Assembly: GCA_023853785.1 (NCBI GenBank)
Contig: JAJIRX010000895.1
Span: 1 to 40,151 of the forward strand
Direction of reading: 5' to 3'
DNA length: 40,151 nucleotides
Source: Psilocybe azurescens
Lineage: Eukaryota > Basidiomycota > Agaricomycetes > Agaricales > Agrocybaceae
Under the pieces are notes generated by a model that did no database searches, had not been told where the DNA came from, and saw only the letters and a list, made by a program, of their open reading frames with translations. Of the stretch, positions 1 through 10,373 are shown piece by piece. How positions within the stretch are numbered: the stretch's first letter is position 1; the number at the start of each line of letters is the position of its first letter. A program made the translations under genes and the position numbers.

Positions 1-2125
1 ATTTGGAATGTGCTGCTTTAGTGGGAAAATTGTTCTTCCAAGCTGAAAAATCCTCCTCGAGAATTAGATGCTTTGCTTAAGAATAACGATCCCCAATCCA
101 AAAACTTCCGCAATCATATTCGGCAGTACAACAATGCTTTAGCCATGACCTCATTGGGAGTCACTGTTGACCATGCAATTAACAATAGGCCTGGACCTTA
201 TGTATTCAAAGTCCAAGGAAGGTTAACAAATCGAGCTGGATCTCTTCTTCCTCAGATTGGTGTTACACCTTTATATGCTCAGCTATATATTTTTGATCCT
301 GTTGAAGCTCTCAATTTTCGTATGCGTCATCCTGCAAACTCTGGGCTGGATAGAACCACATGAGTATTCTTCAGGACATGCTATATCGTTCTCATTCAGG
401 TGTACAGCTGTATAAACAGGCATTTGAAGTAACACATAACATGCCTATAGATCAGCAATGCACAATTGCTCTTCGCTATGAACGAGAAACTGATCGCAGA
501 CGCTATAATGAACCATCAGCTGGATCTAATGAAGTGGCTATAATCCTTCCTGGAGATGGTGATGAAGTATATCCCAATGGCAGAGATATTGTCCTGAGAC
601 GAAGAGCTGGAGAAAGGCTGGAAACAATCAGTGAACTGCATCCTCTTTATCTTCCACTTCATTATGTTCTTCTTTTTCCAACTGGGCAGTTAGGCTGGCA
701 TCCTAACATTCCTTTTAATGAGGCTGCAGAAATTGATGATGATCCTCCAGCTGCTGAGCTGGCTCCTAATGAGGACCAGGATGAGGATGCTATTGAAGCT
801 CCACAGCCAAAAAAGCGAAAATACATCTCACAAACAGAATATTTTCGTTATCGTCTTCATCCAAGGGAAGAAACAAATGAATCTCAACATTTGTTTTTGG
901 CACAAAAACTTCTTCAGGAATTCATTGTAGACTGTTGGGCAGCTTCAGAGCAAAACAGATTACGGTGGGTTAGACAAAATCAGCAGAAGTTCAGAAATGA
1001 TACACGTCAAGGTCTTATGGATGCTATTGCAGCTGATCCTAATGCTGAAGGTGCAAATGTTGGCCAAAGGACTATTTTGCCCTCTTCTTTGCTGGAAGCA
1101 CACGAAACATGATTCAGAACTGCCAGGATGCTCTTGCTATCAATCGCTATTTTCATGGAGCTGATTTATTTATCACTGCTACTGCCAACCCAAGCTGGCC
1201 AGAAATCAAAGAGGCACTTCTTCCTGGACAACAGTCTTCTGACTGTCCAGATTTAGTGGTCAGAGTCTTTCATGCAAAAATGAAAGAGATGCTCAATGAT
1301 ATTTGTAAAAATAGCATTATGGTAGAGCAGTTGCAAATGTGTGGACAATTGAGTTTCAAAGCGAGGCCTCCCACATATGCACATGATTGTATTTTTGCAT
1401 CCTGATCACAAGCTCGCACACCTGAAGATGTCGACAGCCTTATTTCAGCTGAATTTCCAGATAAAGAGGAAGAGCCAGAACTCTTTGAATTGGTCAAGAA
1501 ATTCATGGTACATACTCCATGCAATGGTGACACTACTGCTCAATGTCATGTGAATGGAAAATGTTCAAAATGTTTTCCCAAGCCTCATCGTGATCAGACC
1601 ACTGTCAATGAAGACTCTTATGCAAATCTCAGGAGACGTAACACTGGAAAGGAGTTTGATATTGGTGGTGGAAAAAGGCTGATAATCGCTGGGTTGTTGC
1701 TCACTGCCGTTATCTTATCTGGAAATATCGCTCATATCAATGTTGAATCTATTGCTTCTATCAAGGCCATCAAATACATCTACAAATATGTCTATAAGGG
1801 CCATGATCGCATTACTATGCAGTTTGGACGCTGTCAAGATGAGGTCAAGCTATATCTTGATGCACGATATGTTTCTGCATGTGAAGGACTTTGGCGCATT
1901 TTCACTTCCACATGCATCAAGAACATCCACCTATTGTTCGCCTTCAGATTCATTTGCCTGATCAACAAATGGTTACATGGAATGAAGACCAGGCACTAAA
2001 TGTTCAGGAGGTTTTGGATCGCAATGCAGGCAAAGACACCAAGCTCACTGCTTATTTCAAAGCCAATATACAATATGAAGAAGCCAGAAATACTCTTTAT
2101 CAGGATTTTCCTGCCAAATTTGTCT
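1..2125 (+). pseudogene. Helitron Rep (HUH endonuclease) domain, frameshifted
   Basis: Reading across frames gives the typical Helitron N-terminal segments in order: FRNHIRQYNNALAMTSLG (about 110-165), QIGVTPLYAQLYIFDP (255-300), the long 360-1112 segment, then QNCQDALAINRYFHGADLFI (from 1112). The HUH motif is seen as RGLPHMHMIVFLHP starting at 1362, with the two histidines at 1374-1376 and 1380-1382. It sits in a frame different from both flanks, consistent with loss of one A in the run before it (CAAAGCGAGG at 1357-1366). A tyrosine-bearing segment KAIKYIYKYVYKGHD (about 1765-1810) resembles the catalytic Y2 region. The enzyme would nick and join single-stranded transposon ends. With at least six frame breaks it cannot be functional. 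Confidence 0.8.
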
Positions 2126-4098
2126 GGAAGGAAAACAGCGCAAATGGGCTCCAAGACAGCGACAATTTGCAATTGGGCGCATGTACTATGCTCATCCAAG
2201 CTCAGGAGAGCGCTTTTATCTCAGAACTCTGCTGACCTGTGTCAAGGGTGCTACATCTTTTGTTGATCTCCGAACAGTTGATGGCACTGTATATGAAACA
2301 TTTTGTGAGGCCTGCATACATCGAGGACTTTTAGAGGATGATAATGAGTGGAAGCAGTGTCTGGAAGAGGCTGGATATATGGCAAGTGGACGACAACTTC
2401 GCAATCTTTTTGTGACTATTCTTCGAGACTGCACACCATCAAATCCTGCTGCACTCTGGGATCAATTTAAAGACAAGATTTGTGATGATCTGCGACATGC
2501 TCTTATCTCCAAACATATCCAACAAGACCCCACTGAAGCACAAGTGTTTGATTATGGCCTTTTTCTTATTGACCAACTTCTTCGCACTACCAACAAAAAA
2601 CTTGAAGAGTTTGCAGGAATGCCATTGCCTCAAGAAGATTGGGCTGCTGCTATAGGAAATAGATTGATTGCAGAGCAGAGAAACTATGACAGGGACAATC
2701 AATCTGTTCTGGCTCAACAGCGAATTCCTACTCTCAATCATGGGCAACGTTCAGCATTTGATACTATTGTAGCAGCAGTTGAAAGCAAGAGTGGTCAATG
2801 TTTCTTTCTTCATGGTCCAGGAGGTACAGGAAAAACTTATGTGTACAACACTCTGTGCTACTTTCTGCGTGGTGAAGGAAAAATAGTGCTTTGTGTGGCT
2901 TCATCTGGAATTGCCTCTCTGCTTCTTATTGGTGGTCGGACATCACATTCAACTTTCAAAATTCCTATCAACATTCATGAGGACTCTACATGCAGTATTG
3001 GTCGCACTTCTGATTTGGCAGAGCTTATTCAACGTACTGATTTGGTGATATGGGATGAAGCTCCTATGCAAAACCGTTATATTCATGAGGCTGTCGACCG
3101 CACTTTTAAGGATATCCGTAATTGTGACAAGCCATTTGGAGGACTTACTGTTGTGTTTGGTGGAGACTTTAAGCAAATTCTTCCTGTTGTTGTGAAAGGA
3201 TCAAGAGCACAAATTGTTGGAGCATGCATGCAGAGGTCACAACTTTGGGGATACATCAAAGTACTCAAGTTGACTGAGAATATGCGTCTGAACACTGCAC
3301 ATGATGAAGAATGGAAATTTGCACAATGGCAGTTGGATATTGGTCTGGGAAAACATACAGATGAATCTGACAACACAACACTTCCTGATCATTTCAAATG
3401 TGCCAATAATACTGTTGGATCTCTGATTGATACAATATATCCTGGAATCCAGTGGACCACTGGGCATGATGGCAAATATTATGCTGAACGGACAATTCTG
3501 TGCGGCAGGAATGATGATGTGGATGATCTGAACAAAACTATTCTCAACAAATTTCCTGGAGAAGAAAAGGTGTTTCACAGTGCTGATAGCATTTTGAATA
3601 ATCGGGGACATGGTGATGAAGGAATTCTGATGTATCCAGTGGAGTATCTGAACACAATCAACTGTTCAGGTCTTCCTTTGGCCAAGCTTATACTTAAAGT
3701 TGGCTGTCCTATTATGATTTTACGGAATTTGAATGCAAGTGAGGGAGTGTGCAATGGATCGAGAGGGATTGTGACAAGAATGGGGAACCGTGTTTTGGAA
3801 GTTTGACTATTGACAGGAGATAGAGCAGGGAGACAGTTTTATTCCACGGATTGGGCTGACACCGACGGACACACAAGTTCCATTTGAATTTTGCCGGCGA
3901 CAATTTCCTGTGTGACTGGCATTTGCTATGACGATCAATAAAGCACAAGGACAATCTGTTTTACATGTTAGACTAAACCTTATTTCTTCACCTTTTGCAC
4001 ATGGACAACTATATGTTGCTATTTCACGAGTAACATCTGTGCATAACATCAAGGCTATTTGGGATGAGAGTTCTGGATTAAGTATAACAAAAATATAG
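2125..4098 (+). pseudogene. Helitron PIF1-like helicase domain
   Basis: A 541-codon open frame (2181-3806) holds most of a superfamily 1 helicase of the PIF1/Helitron type. Visible motifs: Walker A GPGGTGKT (2814-2837), motif Ia-like VASSGIASLLL, Walker B VIWDEAP (3045-3065, DE at 3054-3059), motif III GGDFKQILPV, LTENMRL, and a C-terminal [10 protein letters not shown] (3928-3957) followed by LYVAISRV. The upstream part of the domain (GKQRKWAPRQ...) starts in another frame near 2125. After 3806 the frame is closed by a TGA, shifts once near 3838, and has a second TGA at 3913-3915 where relatives usually have Arg before [14 protein letters not shown]. The helicase would unwind donor DNA during rolling-circle transposition. 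Confidence 0.85.
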
Positions 4099-4199
4099 TG
4101 TACCCTGAAGTTCTTTCTATTGACCATAGTGACTGATTTTTATTTAATATATAAAGTGTTTGTATTATATAAAATTAATTAATTTTTATGAGGAGTGCA

Positions 4200-4228
4200 G
4201 GGGGAGATGAGCTTTGCTCATCTCCCCC
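4200..4228. repeat. Perfect hairpin 1 of 3
   Basis: Arms GGGGGAGATGAGC (4200-4212) and GCTCATCTCCCCC (4216-4228) are exact reverse complements with a 3-nt loop TTT. It lies about 100 bp after the helicase remnant and is followed by AAAGACATTATA, a tail shared with hairpin 3. It may be a Helitron terminal hairpin or a duplicated one. Confidence 0.8.
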
Positions 4229-4294
4229 AAAGACATTATATAATCAATTGGTATTATTAATATTTTTAATGAGGTGCAAAGTGCTGATAAGAGG

Positions 4295-4321
4295 GGGGGA
4301 ATGAGCGAAGCTCATTCCCCC
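4295..4321. repeat. Perfect hairpin 2 of 3
   Basis: Arms GGGGGAATGAGC (4295-4306) and GCTCATTCCCCC (4310-4321) pair exactly around loop GAA. It is preceded by TTTTTAATGAGGTGCAAAGT, a leader nearly repeated before hairpin 3, so hairpins 2 and 3 are copies of one unit about 70 bp apart. CTAA follows the hairpin directly. Confidence 0.8.
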
Positions 4322-4365
4322 TAAACACATATATATTTTTAATGAGGTGTGAAGTATTGATAAAG

Positions 4366-4390
4366 GGGGAATGAGCGAAGCTCATTCCCC
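4366..4390. repeat. Perfect hairpin 3 of 3
   Basis: Arms GGGGAATGAGC (4366-4376) and GCTCATTCCCC (4380-4390) pair exactly around loop GAA. It is preceded by TTTTTAATGAGGTGTGAAGT and followed by AAAGACATTATA. Confidence 0.8.
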
Positions 4391-4429
4391 AAAGACATTA
4401 TAATTGTGACTGCTATTATTTTTTCAATG

Positions 4430-4550
4430 AGGAGGCGCAGGGCGCCCGACAAGCGGGGGTCTGGGGCGCAGCCCCGAGCTGTTGACCCTGCCGCGAAGCA
4501 GGGGGGTGAGCGAGCGAATCCCCGACGTGTAGCGGCGGTCATAAAGCTCG
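4430..4550. repeat. GC-rich block with two more small hairpins
   Basis: This roughly 120-bp block is strongly GC-rich inside otherwise AT-rich DNA. It starts with the same ATGAGG leader as the hairpin units, then contains GGGGC-GCA-GCCCC (4463-4475) and CCCTGC-CGCGAA-GCAGGG (4486-4503), and GGGGTGAGCGAGCGAATCCCC-like sequence (from 4503) that resembles a degenerate form of hairpins 2 and 3. It may be a further, diverged copy of the unit or the true Helitron 3' end. Confidence 0.5.
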
Positions 4551-4575
4551 TGTACTTAATCAGTGTATAATACAA

Positions 4576-4715
4576 TGCTTAGTCAGCATTACATAATAAT
4601 TGCTTACATAAGCTTATAATAACGTATTGAAATCACATGATATAGTCTGCTTAGTCAGTATTACATAATATTTCTTATATAAGCTCTTAAGTAATCATTC
4701 AGGTCACATGATATT
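4576..4715. repeat. Tandem duplication, 72-bp period, two copies
   Basis: The word TGCTTAGTCAG begins at 4576 and again at 4648. The two units then run in parallel through ATTACATAATA, an AAGCT-containing stretch, and TCACATGATAT, with scattered differences. AT-rich, non-coding. Confidence 0.75.
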
Positions 4716-4740
4716 TGTAATAAATGCGAAATTATAAAAT

Positions 4741-4816
4741 GCACTCAACAGGAATTGAACCAACAGCTTCATATATATTAATTCTATACACACATTACCA
4801 ACTACACTATTATTGC
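4741..4816 (-). repeat. tRNA-like (Pol III-type) remnant, probable SINE head
   Basis: On the minus strand a 76-nt sequence starts GCAATAATAGTGTAGTTGG and ends TTGAGTGC. It has an A-box-like TAGTGTAGTTGG and a B-box-like GGTTCAATTCC at tRNA-like spacing, and the ends pair partly (5 of 7 acceptor pairs). The middle is AT-rich and gives no credible anticodon arm. A TTTT follows at 4736-4739 (minus strand). A functional tRNA is unlikely; a decayed tRNA-derived SINE head fits better. Confidence 0.55.
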
Positions 4817-5300
4817 TAGTGGTATTATCAACATTTTATGAATTATATACTATTCTTTACAACACCCAATAATATATTCTGGCACTTCCTCTGAAGCTAT
4901 ACCCACATATTATATATCAAAATGATCAGAAAATTGAGGGTAATGCATCTGTAATTACACCATCATCATAATATTATGGCAGCATGTTCAATATACAAAA
5001 TACTGTAAATTTAAATATATATAGATAATGTAAACTACATTTTGCAACAAAATAGCACTCTGTTAGCTATATATTAATAGTGTTACAATGATAGAAATTA
5101 ATGGAATACAAAGATTAATTTTATTCAAGACATTTAGATTATATAAGCACAGATTTATATGAAAAATAGGTATTTCTTTATTAGAAAATTTTTAATTTTA
5201 TATAACTATTACATAAACATATTCTCCTAAATTTTACAATTCTAACAATACCAAATTTGTCACAAACTGTTGAGATCTATGTATACTTTTCGTATTATTA
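4817..5300. other. AT-rich non-coding stretch
   Basis: No open frame or known repeat recognised. Sequence is very AT-rich with many TATATA runs. It is the left flank of the pogo insertion. Confidence 0.6.
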
Positions 5301-8300
5301 CAGGCATCCACCGGCTACTGTGACACAACTAGCCGGTGTTACACTTCAACGGTAATTCTCACTTTTCACATTGATTTTTGCACCTATTAACACAAATTCT
5401 TTTGTATATTGTAGCTACTACTCAGGTCTATAAATTTGTAGTAAAATTTTATTTTATTTCATGCTGAGTACAAGTGTATTTTTAGTCAAAACAGTAATGT
5501 AACATGTTAAATTATAGTAAGTTGAAATTTATTTGAGATCTTCTACAATTTGGGCCCCACATAGATGTAAAATTTTGGTCTAGTAATATATCTAATATGC
5601 ATATCAACATCCTGTAGCAATTTGAGGGCCCTAGCATATGAGCAAGCATCAGTGCAGGTCTTTAAAAAATCGTGAGAGTTTCAAAAATAGAGGCTGCCGC
5701 AAGGTTGCCTTGAGGCACATTTTGTGTTGACAGAATGGCATCTGGTGCTCTTCAAATCTCACCTCCACCTCATACTCTCATTCTCTACTCAATCTGATGC
5801 CTGGCCGAGCAAAATCACTACTTGAAAAATCCAGAAAATATAAGCAAAAACATGATCAGCTGATGGCTCAAGCTGTCAAAGCATATCAAGCTGAGCAGAA
5901 GAAGCCAAAGAATGTGCGGATGGGGCTGCGTAAAATATGCATGCTTTTGAAGGCATGCATATTCAAGAAACCAATGGCGAGCAGATTAAACTTTGCCATA
6001 TGACGCTGAAACGTTTAGTAGAAGGTGGAAGTACTCGTGAACAGGCTAATACAGACCGTGCTTGGCTTACACCAGGAGAGGAGAACATTGTTGTTGAGTT
6101 TCTTAATGAGGTTGCAAGCCGTGGATTCCCATATGATCATATGCGCACCAGGGAACTAGTGGACCAAATTGCCAGTGCCCGACTAGGAGATGCATTTCCT
6201 GTAACAGGTGTTGGTATTAACTGGACCTACCGATTCAAGGTCAGGAATGGTGATGATATCAAGATGTCCCGATCACGACCTTTGGAAGATAAAAGAGGTC
6301 GTGCAGCCAACCCTGCCAACAACACTCTTTGGTTTGAGACCATTCTTCTGGGCACAATCACAAAATATTCAATCAAGCCTATCAATATGTATGCATCTGA
6401 TGAGATTGGATTTCAGGGACAAGGTCAAGGAGAGCAGGAGTTTGTTTTTGGCCCTTGTACCAAAGGAGACCCATACCAGCAGCGTGCAGGAACACAGGAG
6501 AATATCACTGGTATTGTGACTATCTGTGCAGATGGGACAACCATTCGTCCAGCTGTGATATTCAAGGGCAATGCATACAATGTCAGATGGGGAGATAATA
6601 ATCCTCTCAAGGCTTTGTATGAATTTCGCTTTTTTTGATCAAGAAATACTGATTATTCAAATTTTCCCTTTTTAGATTAGGATATCAGAAGAAGGGCTGG
6701 ACCGATGGAGAGATTGGCATTGAGTGGATCAAGCATTTTGATCAAATGACATGCACGAAGGCCAAAAACGAGCACCGGTTACTGATTGTGGATGGCCATA
6801 ATTCCCACTACACTGTTCCCCTTCTTCAATATGCCTGCGAGCACCAAATTGTTATCATCTGCTATCCTGCACATGGAACACACATTTATCAAGGTCTTGA
6901 TGTTGTGATTTTCTCACCTTTGAAAAAATATCTTTCACAGGAACGAGATAACTGGTTCCGAAGCACTGGTCAACCCATGGACAAAAACAATTTTTTGCAG
7001 ATTTTTTCGAAGGCCTACGTCGCTGCTCTGACACCCGAAAATATCAAAATGGCTTTTAAAAAGACTGGAATCCATCCATATGACCCATCTGTCATTACAG
7101 AAAGCATGCTTGCTCCAAGCAAAGACACATCCTATGAGGTTCACCTCCCAGTGCCCATGAAACAGGCCTCAGAACCTGTCCAAGCCCTTGCCAAGGCACT
7201 CCGTGATTTACAACTTGTGGATTCCAGCAGCTCAGTTGATACCGAGATGATGTCATCAGCTGCAGAGATAAGGAGCATGGAAATTGCTGATGTTGCCAGA
7301 CTGCGGGAAGTCTGGATCACATGCTCATCTAACCCGGTGTTGAATCAGTCAACGAGAAATTCAACACCTGCAACGACCTCCACCACTCCATCTCCATCCC
7401 CAGACTCTACTCTTCAGGTGCTCGCAAATACTGTCAACTCTTTGAAGCAGACAAACCTTGGCCATCTTGTTTCCCACACCCCTGCTGTCTCTTCTGATCC
7501 TATGCCCTCCCACACCACTTGCACAAAGAAGAGTCTGTCTGGACCTGTCAACAACTGTATTGCTGCCCTCGAAATACAGCCCTGCACTCCCAACGAAGCT
7601 TCTTCTCCTCTCTGCCCTCCGTGAATCTGAAGCCCATGTCAATAGGATGGAGATCCATGCTTTTGAGCTCCAGGCATCCCACATTCTGAATGAGGCCTAT
7701 GCTCGACGACTTAAGCAACAACTGGCAGCAAAAGAGGAGAAAAAGTCGAAGAAGAAGGCTGGGAAGCTGGTAGGGGATGGCCTCCCTCGCCTCCTTACAG
7801 GTGACCAGTTCTATGAGCTTGCAAAGGAGAAGGAGAGGGAGATCCAGCGATGAGGAAAGGCTGAAGGAGGACAGGAGAGGGGCCAAAGAAAGGTACAGAG
7901 AGGCCCTTGCACTGTGGAAGGTTGCAGATGAGCGAAGGAAGGGGGAGGCTGCAGAGGCTAGGGTGAAGAACAAGAAGGCCACCGAAGATTTCAACAAGAA
8001 GAAGGCAGCTGCAACGAAGAAGGGAACAAAGTTGAAGAATTCTGACAAACCTACCCCCATCCCCATCCCAAAAGCGATTCCGAGGCCAAAATTAAAGGAT
8101 TTTTCAGACGGTTTTTTGCAGGCAGGTGCTCCTGGTGACGACGAAGATGATAGGGAGGTTTTTGAGGCTGTGGAGAGTGGCAGCGAGGGCAGCGAGGACG
8201 ACAAAGACAATGAGGATGAAGAATAATCGATTTCCGGGGCCATCTGGGCCGGGCCACCGTCGCGTGTCACACTCAATAGTGTGGCTCATTTTGTACCTCT

Positions 8301-8475
8301 CTCTCGTATTTTGTGTATATTCTCACCATCCCTTCCTCTTTTTTGTAAATAAAAGCTCTGTTGTGTACCTAGGACATTTCTCTATATGTTTTGTTGTTTT
8401 TTTACCTACTATTACATGCAGTTTTTTATTAAATGAATTCGAGTTTTTGGTGTATCACATGACGGTGGATGCCTG
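5301..8475 (+). mobile_element. Complete pogo/Tigger-type DNA transposon (Tc1/mariner superfamily)
   Basis: The ends are exact inverted repeats: CAGGCATCCACCG at 5301-5313 and CGGTGGATGCCTG at 8463-8475. Similarity continues imperfectly inward (left TACTGTGACAC, right on the other strand TCATGTGATAC). The element is flanked by TA on both sides (5299-5300 and 8476-8477), the expected TSD. Just inside the left TIR is a 9-bp inverted repeat CACCGGCTA/TAGCCGGTG (5309-5317, 5330-5338). Length is 3175 bp and it carries one frameshifted transposase on the plus strand. Confidence 0.9.
5797..8226 (+). pseudogene. Pogo-like DDE transposase (CENP-B/Tigger type), frameshifted
   Basis: Catalyses cut-and-paste transposition. 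Starts MPGRAKSLLEKSRKYKQ at 5797 with a Psq/HTH-like region, continues with a CENP-B-type DNA-binding region (RAWLTPGEENIVVEFLNEV) and a DDE domain: first acidic site YASDEIGFQG, second LLIVDGHNSHYT, third region YQGLDVVIFSPLKKYL. GIHPYDPSVI follows. One intron, 6617-6675 (59 nt), joins ...NPLKAL to LGYQKKGWTDGEIG in frame. The C-terminal tail is lysine/glutamate-rich coiled coil ending in an acidic stretch, stop at 8224-8226. Three frame breaks are visible: 5934-5963 (at an 11-bp inverted repeat), near 7600 and near 7850. Intact relatives would be roughly 700 residues. The ends look complete, so the copy could still be mobilised in trans; that is inference. Confidence 0.85.
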
Positions 8476-8761
8476 TACTTGGTGAGCTGTAAATAGTATG
8501 CTGACATAATATAGTTCCGCTTGGTACCACTCGGATTCCACTCAGAATTGGGTCTAATTGGGTTTCAAATCTGATGAATTCCACTTGGATTCCAGTCGGA
8601 TTCCGGTCAGACTTGTTAACAGTGGAACCAGTCGGTACTGGTGGTTCCAATCGGAATCCAGTCAGAATCCGGTCGGAAAAATTTGGACATTTTACTGCTA
8701 ATTTGGCAGGGACACTGCCAAATAAAATTCTGATCGGTACCTGTGGGGAGTGTAAAGACCT
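8476..8761. mobile_element. Composite-element fragment (a) with TGGATTCC-like array
   Basis: From about 8513 to 8700 the sequence is made of 11-12 bp words such as TTGGATTCC, AGTCGGATTCC, CAATCGGAATC, CAGTCAGAATC. It ends at GTAAAGACC (8752-8760), the same terminus as seen at 14557-14565 and, inverted, at 23321-23329. The left end was not found; it may have been displaced by the neighbouring pogo element or lost. Confidence 0.6.
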
Positions 8762-9650
8762 CCCCCATCCTGCCAATTGCCTAGGTAGATTTATCAGGGT
8801 CGTCTTCTGATGAAGGCGACCAAAGGGGTATGGAGTCTGCATGCAGGTGCCTGCATTGAAATTCCTGCAGATGGTTGCAGCATTATTCTTCCTCTGAGTG
8901 GAGTTGGTTTTTGCTGCAGAAGATTTCACTGCCATTTTCTTGTGCCCAAATAGATGCTCAGACATGAGCTTGGAATCGGGTGATGCCCATTTGGAGTAGT
9001 CACCATCTTCTAACATTTCCAGATGGCAACATGCAAAGAAGGACATTGTATATTCCAGTACCACAGGCCATTCATATTCTGTCACAATCTTTTGGAAGTG
9101 ATTGATGAATTGGAAAAAGACAAAGGGTATAGTGTGGTTTGTCTGGCTTGGAATGTGGGAAGACAGAATATTAAAGTATGTGACTAGGGGATTGAACAGC
9201 GAGCTAGTGGACTTGTAATCGCAAGCTGCCCTGTTGCTGCTTTCAAACTGGAGTGTGCTAGCATTGAAGGCAAAGGCCGGTTCCTTGTCACGATACTTCG
9301 AGTCCAGTTTGTACAACTCTGCGCCAGTGAACAAATGCGTGATTATTGCTGTGATGTGTGCCACCTCAATTTAGGGGAATAAAGAGCAAAGGGACATAGG
9401 TAGAGACACACCTGTTGTGTGCGTGATGGGTGGCACAAAGGGGGTGGGACCCCACTTGCTGGCGCTGCCGGTACAGAAACAGCCGCGAGGCCAACTGGGG
9501 TGGCAGATCCAGTTGTGGTAGACATGGCACTCATCTGCGCGAACTAGAGCATTGACCGTGTTTGCAAGTTGGGTAAACTGAGATGCAGACACGGTCTCTG
9601 AAGGGCCGGAGGAGCTGCTGGGTGCGTCGGGAGGTGCTAGAGGTAGCCAT
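8762..9650 (-). pseudogene. Gag-like protein with CCCH-type zinc finger, decayed
   Basis: On the minus strand one frame stays open from 9841 to 8429 except for a single TAA at 9371-9373. It reads ETVSASQFTQLANTVNAL, SKWGPTPFVPPITHTTG, SLFP*IEVAHITAI, HLFTGAELYKLDSKYRDK, and a zinc-finger-like ICRNFNAGTCMQTPYPFGRLH in which the third Cys of a C-x7-C-x(n)-C-x3-H finger is Tyr. The likely start MATSSTS (9650) and a piece near 9490-9540 lie in another frame, so small indels also occurred. Such proteins are common beside fungal retroelements and I infer a nucleocapsid/Gag-like role, perhaps of a tyrosine-recombinase retroelement; no polymerase is adjacent. The frame then runs into the transposon fragment at 8761, giving a chimeric tail. 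Confidence 0.6.
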
Positions 9651-10170
9651 AGGTGACAGATATTCAATTTCATGGAGGCAGTGGTTGGAATTGGAATCGA
9701 TTTCAGGTAGGGGGAGACTGAGGGTCTGGCACTGGTCGACAGGCAAACTGTCCATTGATGCAATATTGATCTTTCTTGGAACCTTTCTTCTTTGGCATAC
9801 ACTAGCGGGAGTGTCGAGGCAGCAAAGACGGCGAGGTGCAAGAAGATCTGAATTTACTGTGCAAGTATGATCTAATGTGAATGTAAACTGCGAGTGCAGT
9901 GTGAGACGACGGATGTCGAATCCCCTGCACTCACAGTCTTTCTTATACTCAAAGATGTGGAGCCACATGTGTATGTTGCTTTCATTGTCTGAGGGGCCAC
10001 TGCCATTGCTTGAGGAGAATGTGGAGATGGCCCTACAAGCGTTGAGAGAGGATGTCGGCCTTTTGTACGTGGACCTGGCCCGTTGTGATGTGGTGAAGAG
10101 TAAAGGGTACAAAGATGTTGGCATTAACCCCGAGCAACACCACCACACTTGCTTGACTCATTTTCAATAA
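9651..10170. other. Stretch without a recognisable gene
   Basis: The minus strand is open from 10148 to 9531 (205 codons) but the part before the gag-like start MATSSTS shows no family I recognise. It might be 5' sequence of the gag-like element. Confidence 0.4.
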
Positions 10171-10212
10171 TAATTTATGTTTCCGACCCAGTTTACAATT
10201 TCCAGTACTTTT

Positions 10213-10355
10213 CCGGACATATTCCCACCCCATTGCAAAAATTCCCGGGCCCGGCGTTCACTTTTTCAATGATAATTCATGTTTCCGGACATATTTCCAA
10301 CCTGTTTCAAAAATTCCTGGGCTTGTTCTCAGCATTGTTTCAATGATAGAGTCTA
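10213..10355. repeat. Diverged tandem repeat, 72-bp period
   Basis: TCCGGACATATTCCCACC... begins at 10212 and again at 10284 (TCCGGACATATTTCCAACC). Both units continue through CAAAAATTCC.GGGC and TTTCAATGATA. Confidence 0.7.
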
Positions 10356-10373
10356 TGTTGTACTACATTACCT

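Larger units (their letters stand above)
1..4098 (+). mobile_element. Helitron, 3' part, autonomous-type but decayed
   Basis: The region codes, in pieces, for the two halves of a Helitron RepHel protein: an HUH rolling-circle replication initiator followed by a PIF1-like helicase. Homology runs from base 1, so the element's 5' end and protein start lie outside the window. Frame changes occur near 360, 1095, 1361, 1410, 1735, 1895, 2125 and 3838, plus an in-frame TGA at 3913-3915, so no full protein can be made. Coding remnants end with the TAG at 4096-4098. The 3' boundary is uncertain: three hairpins and a GC-rich block follow, but I cannot identify a secure CTRR terminus. Known family features are a 5' TC, a 3' CTRR with a hairpin just upstream, and insertion between A and T without TSD. 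Confidence 0.85.

Noticed and set aside
4196..4400. CRISPR-like repeat array
   Set aside because: Only three palindromic units at uneven spacing, in a eukaryotic genome next to a Helitron; no conserved spacer length.
5658..5668. AGGTCTTTAAA as another composite-element terminus
   Set aside because: Lies inside the pogo element, lacks the final C of GGTCTTTAC, and no TGGANTCCA array follows.
7548..8276. 242-codon minus-strand Ser/Leu-rich frame
   Set aside because: Antisense shadow of the charged C-terminal tail of the pogo transposase.
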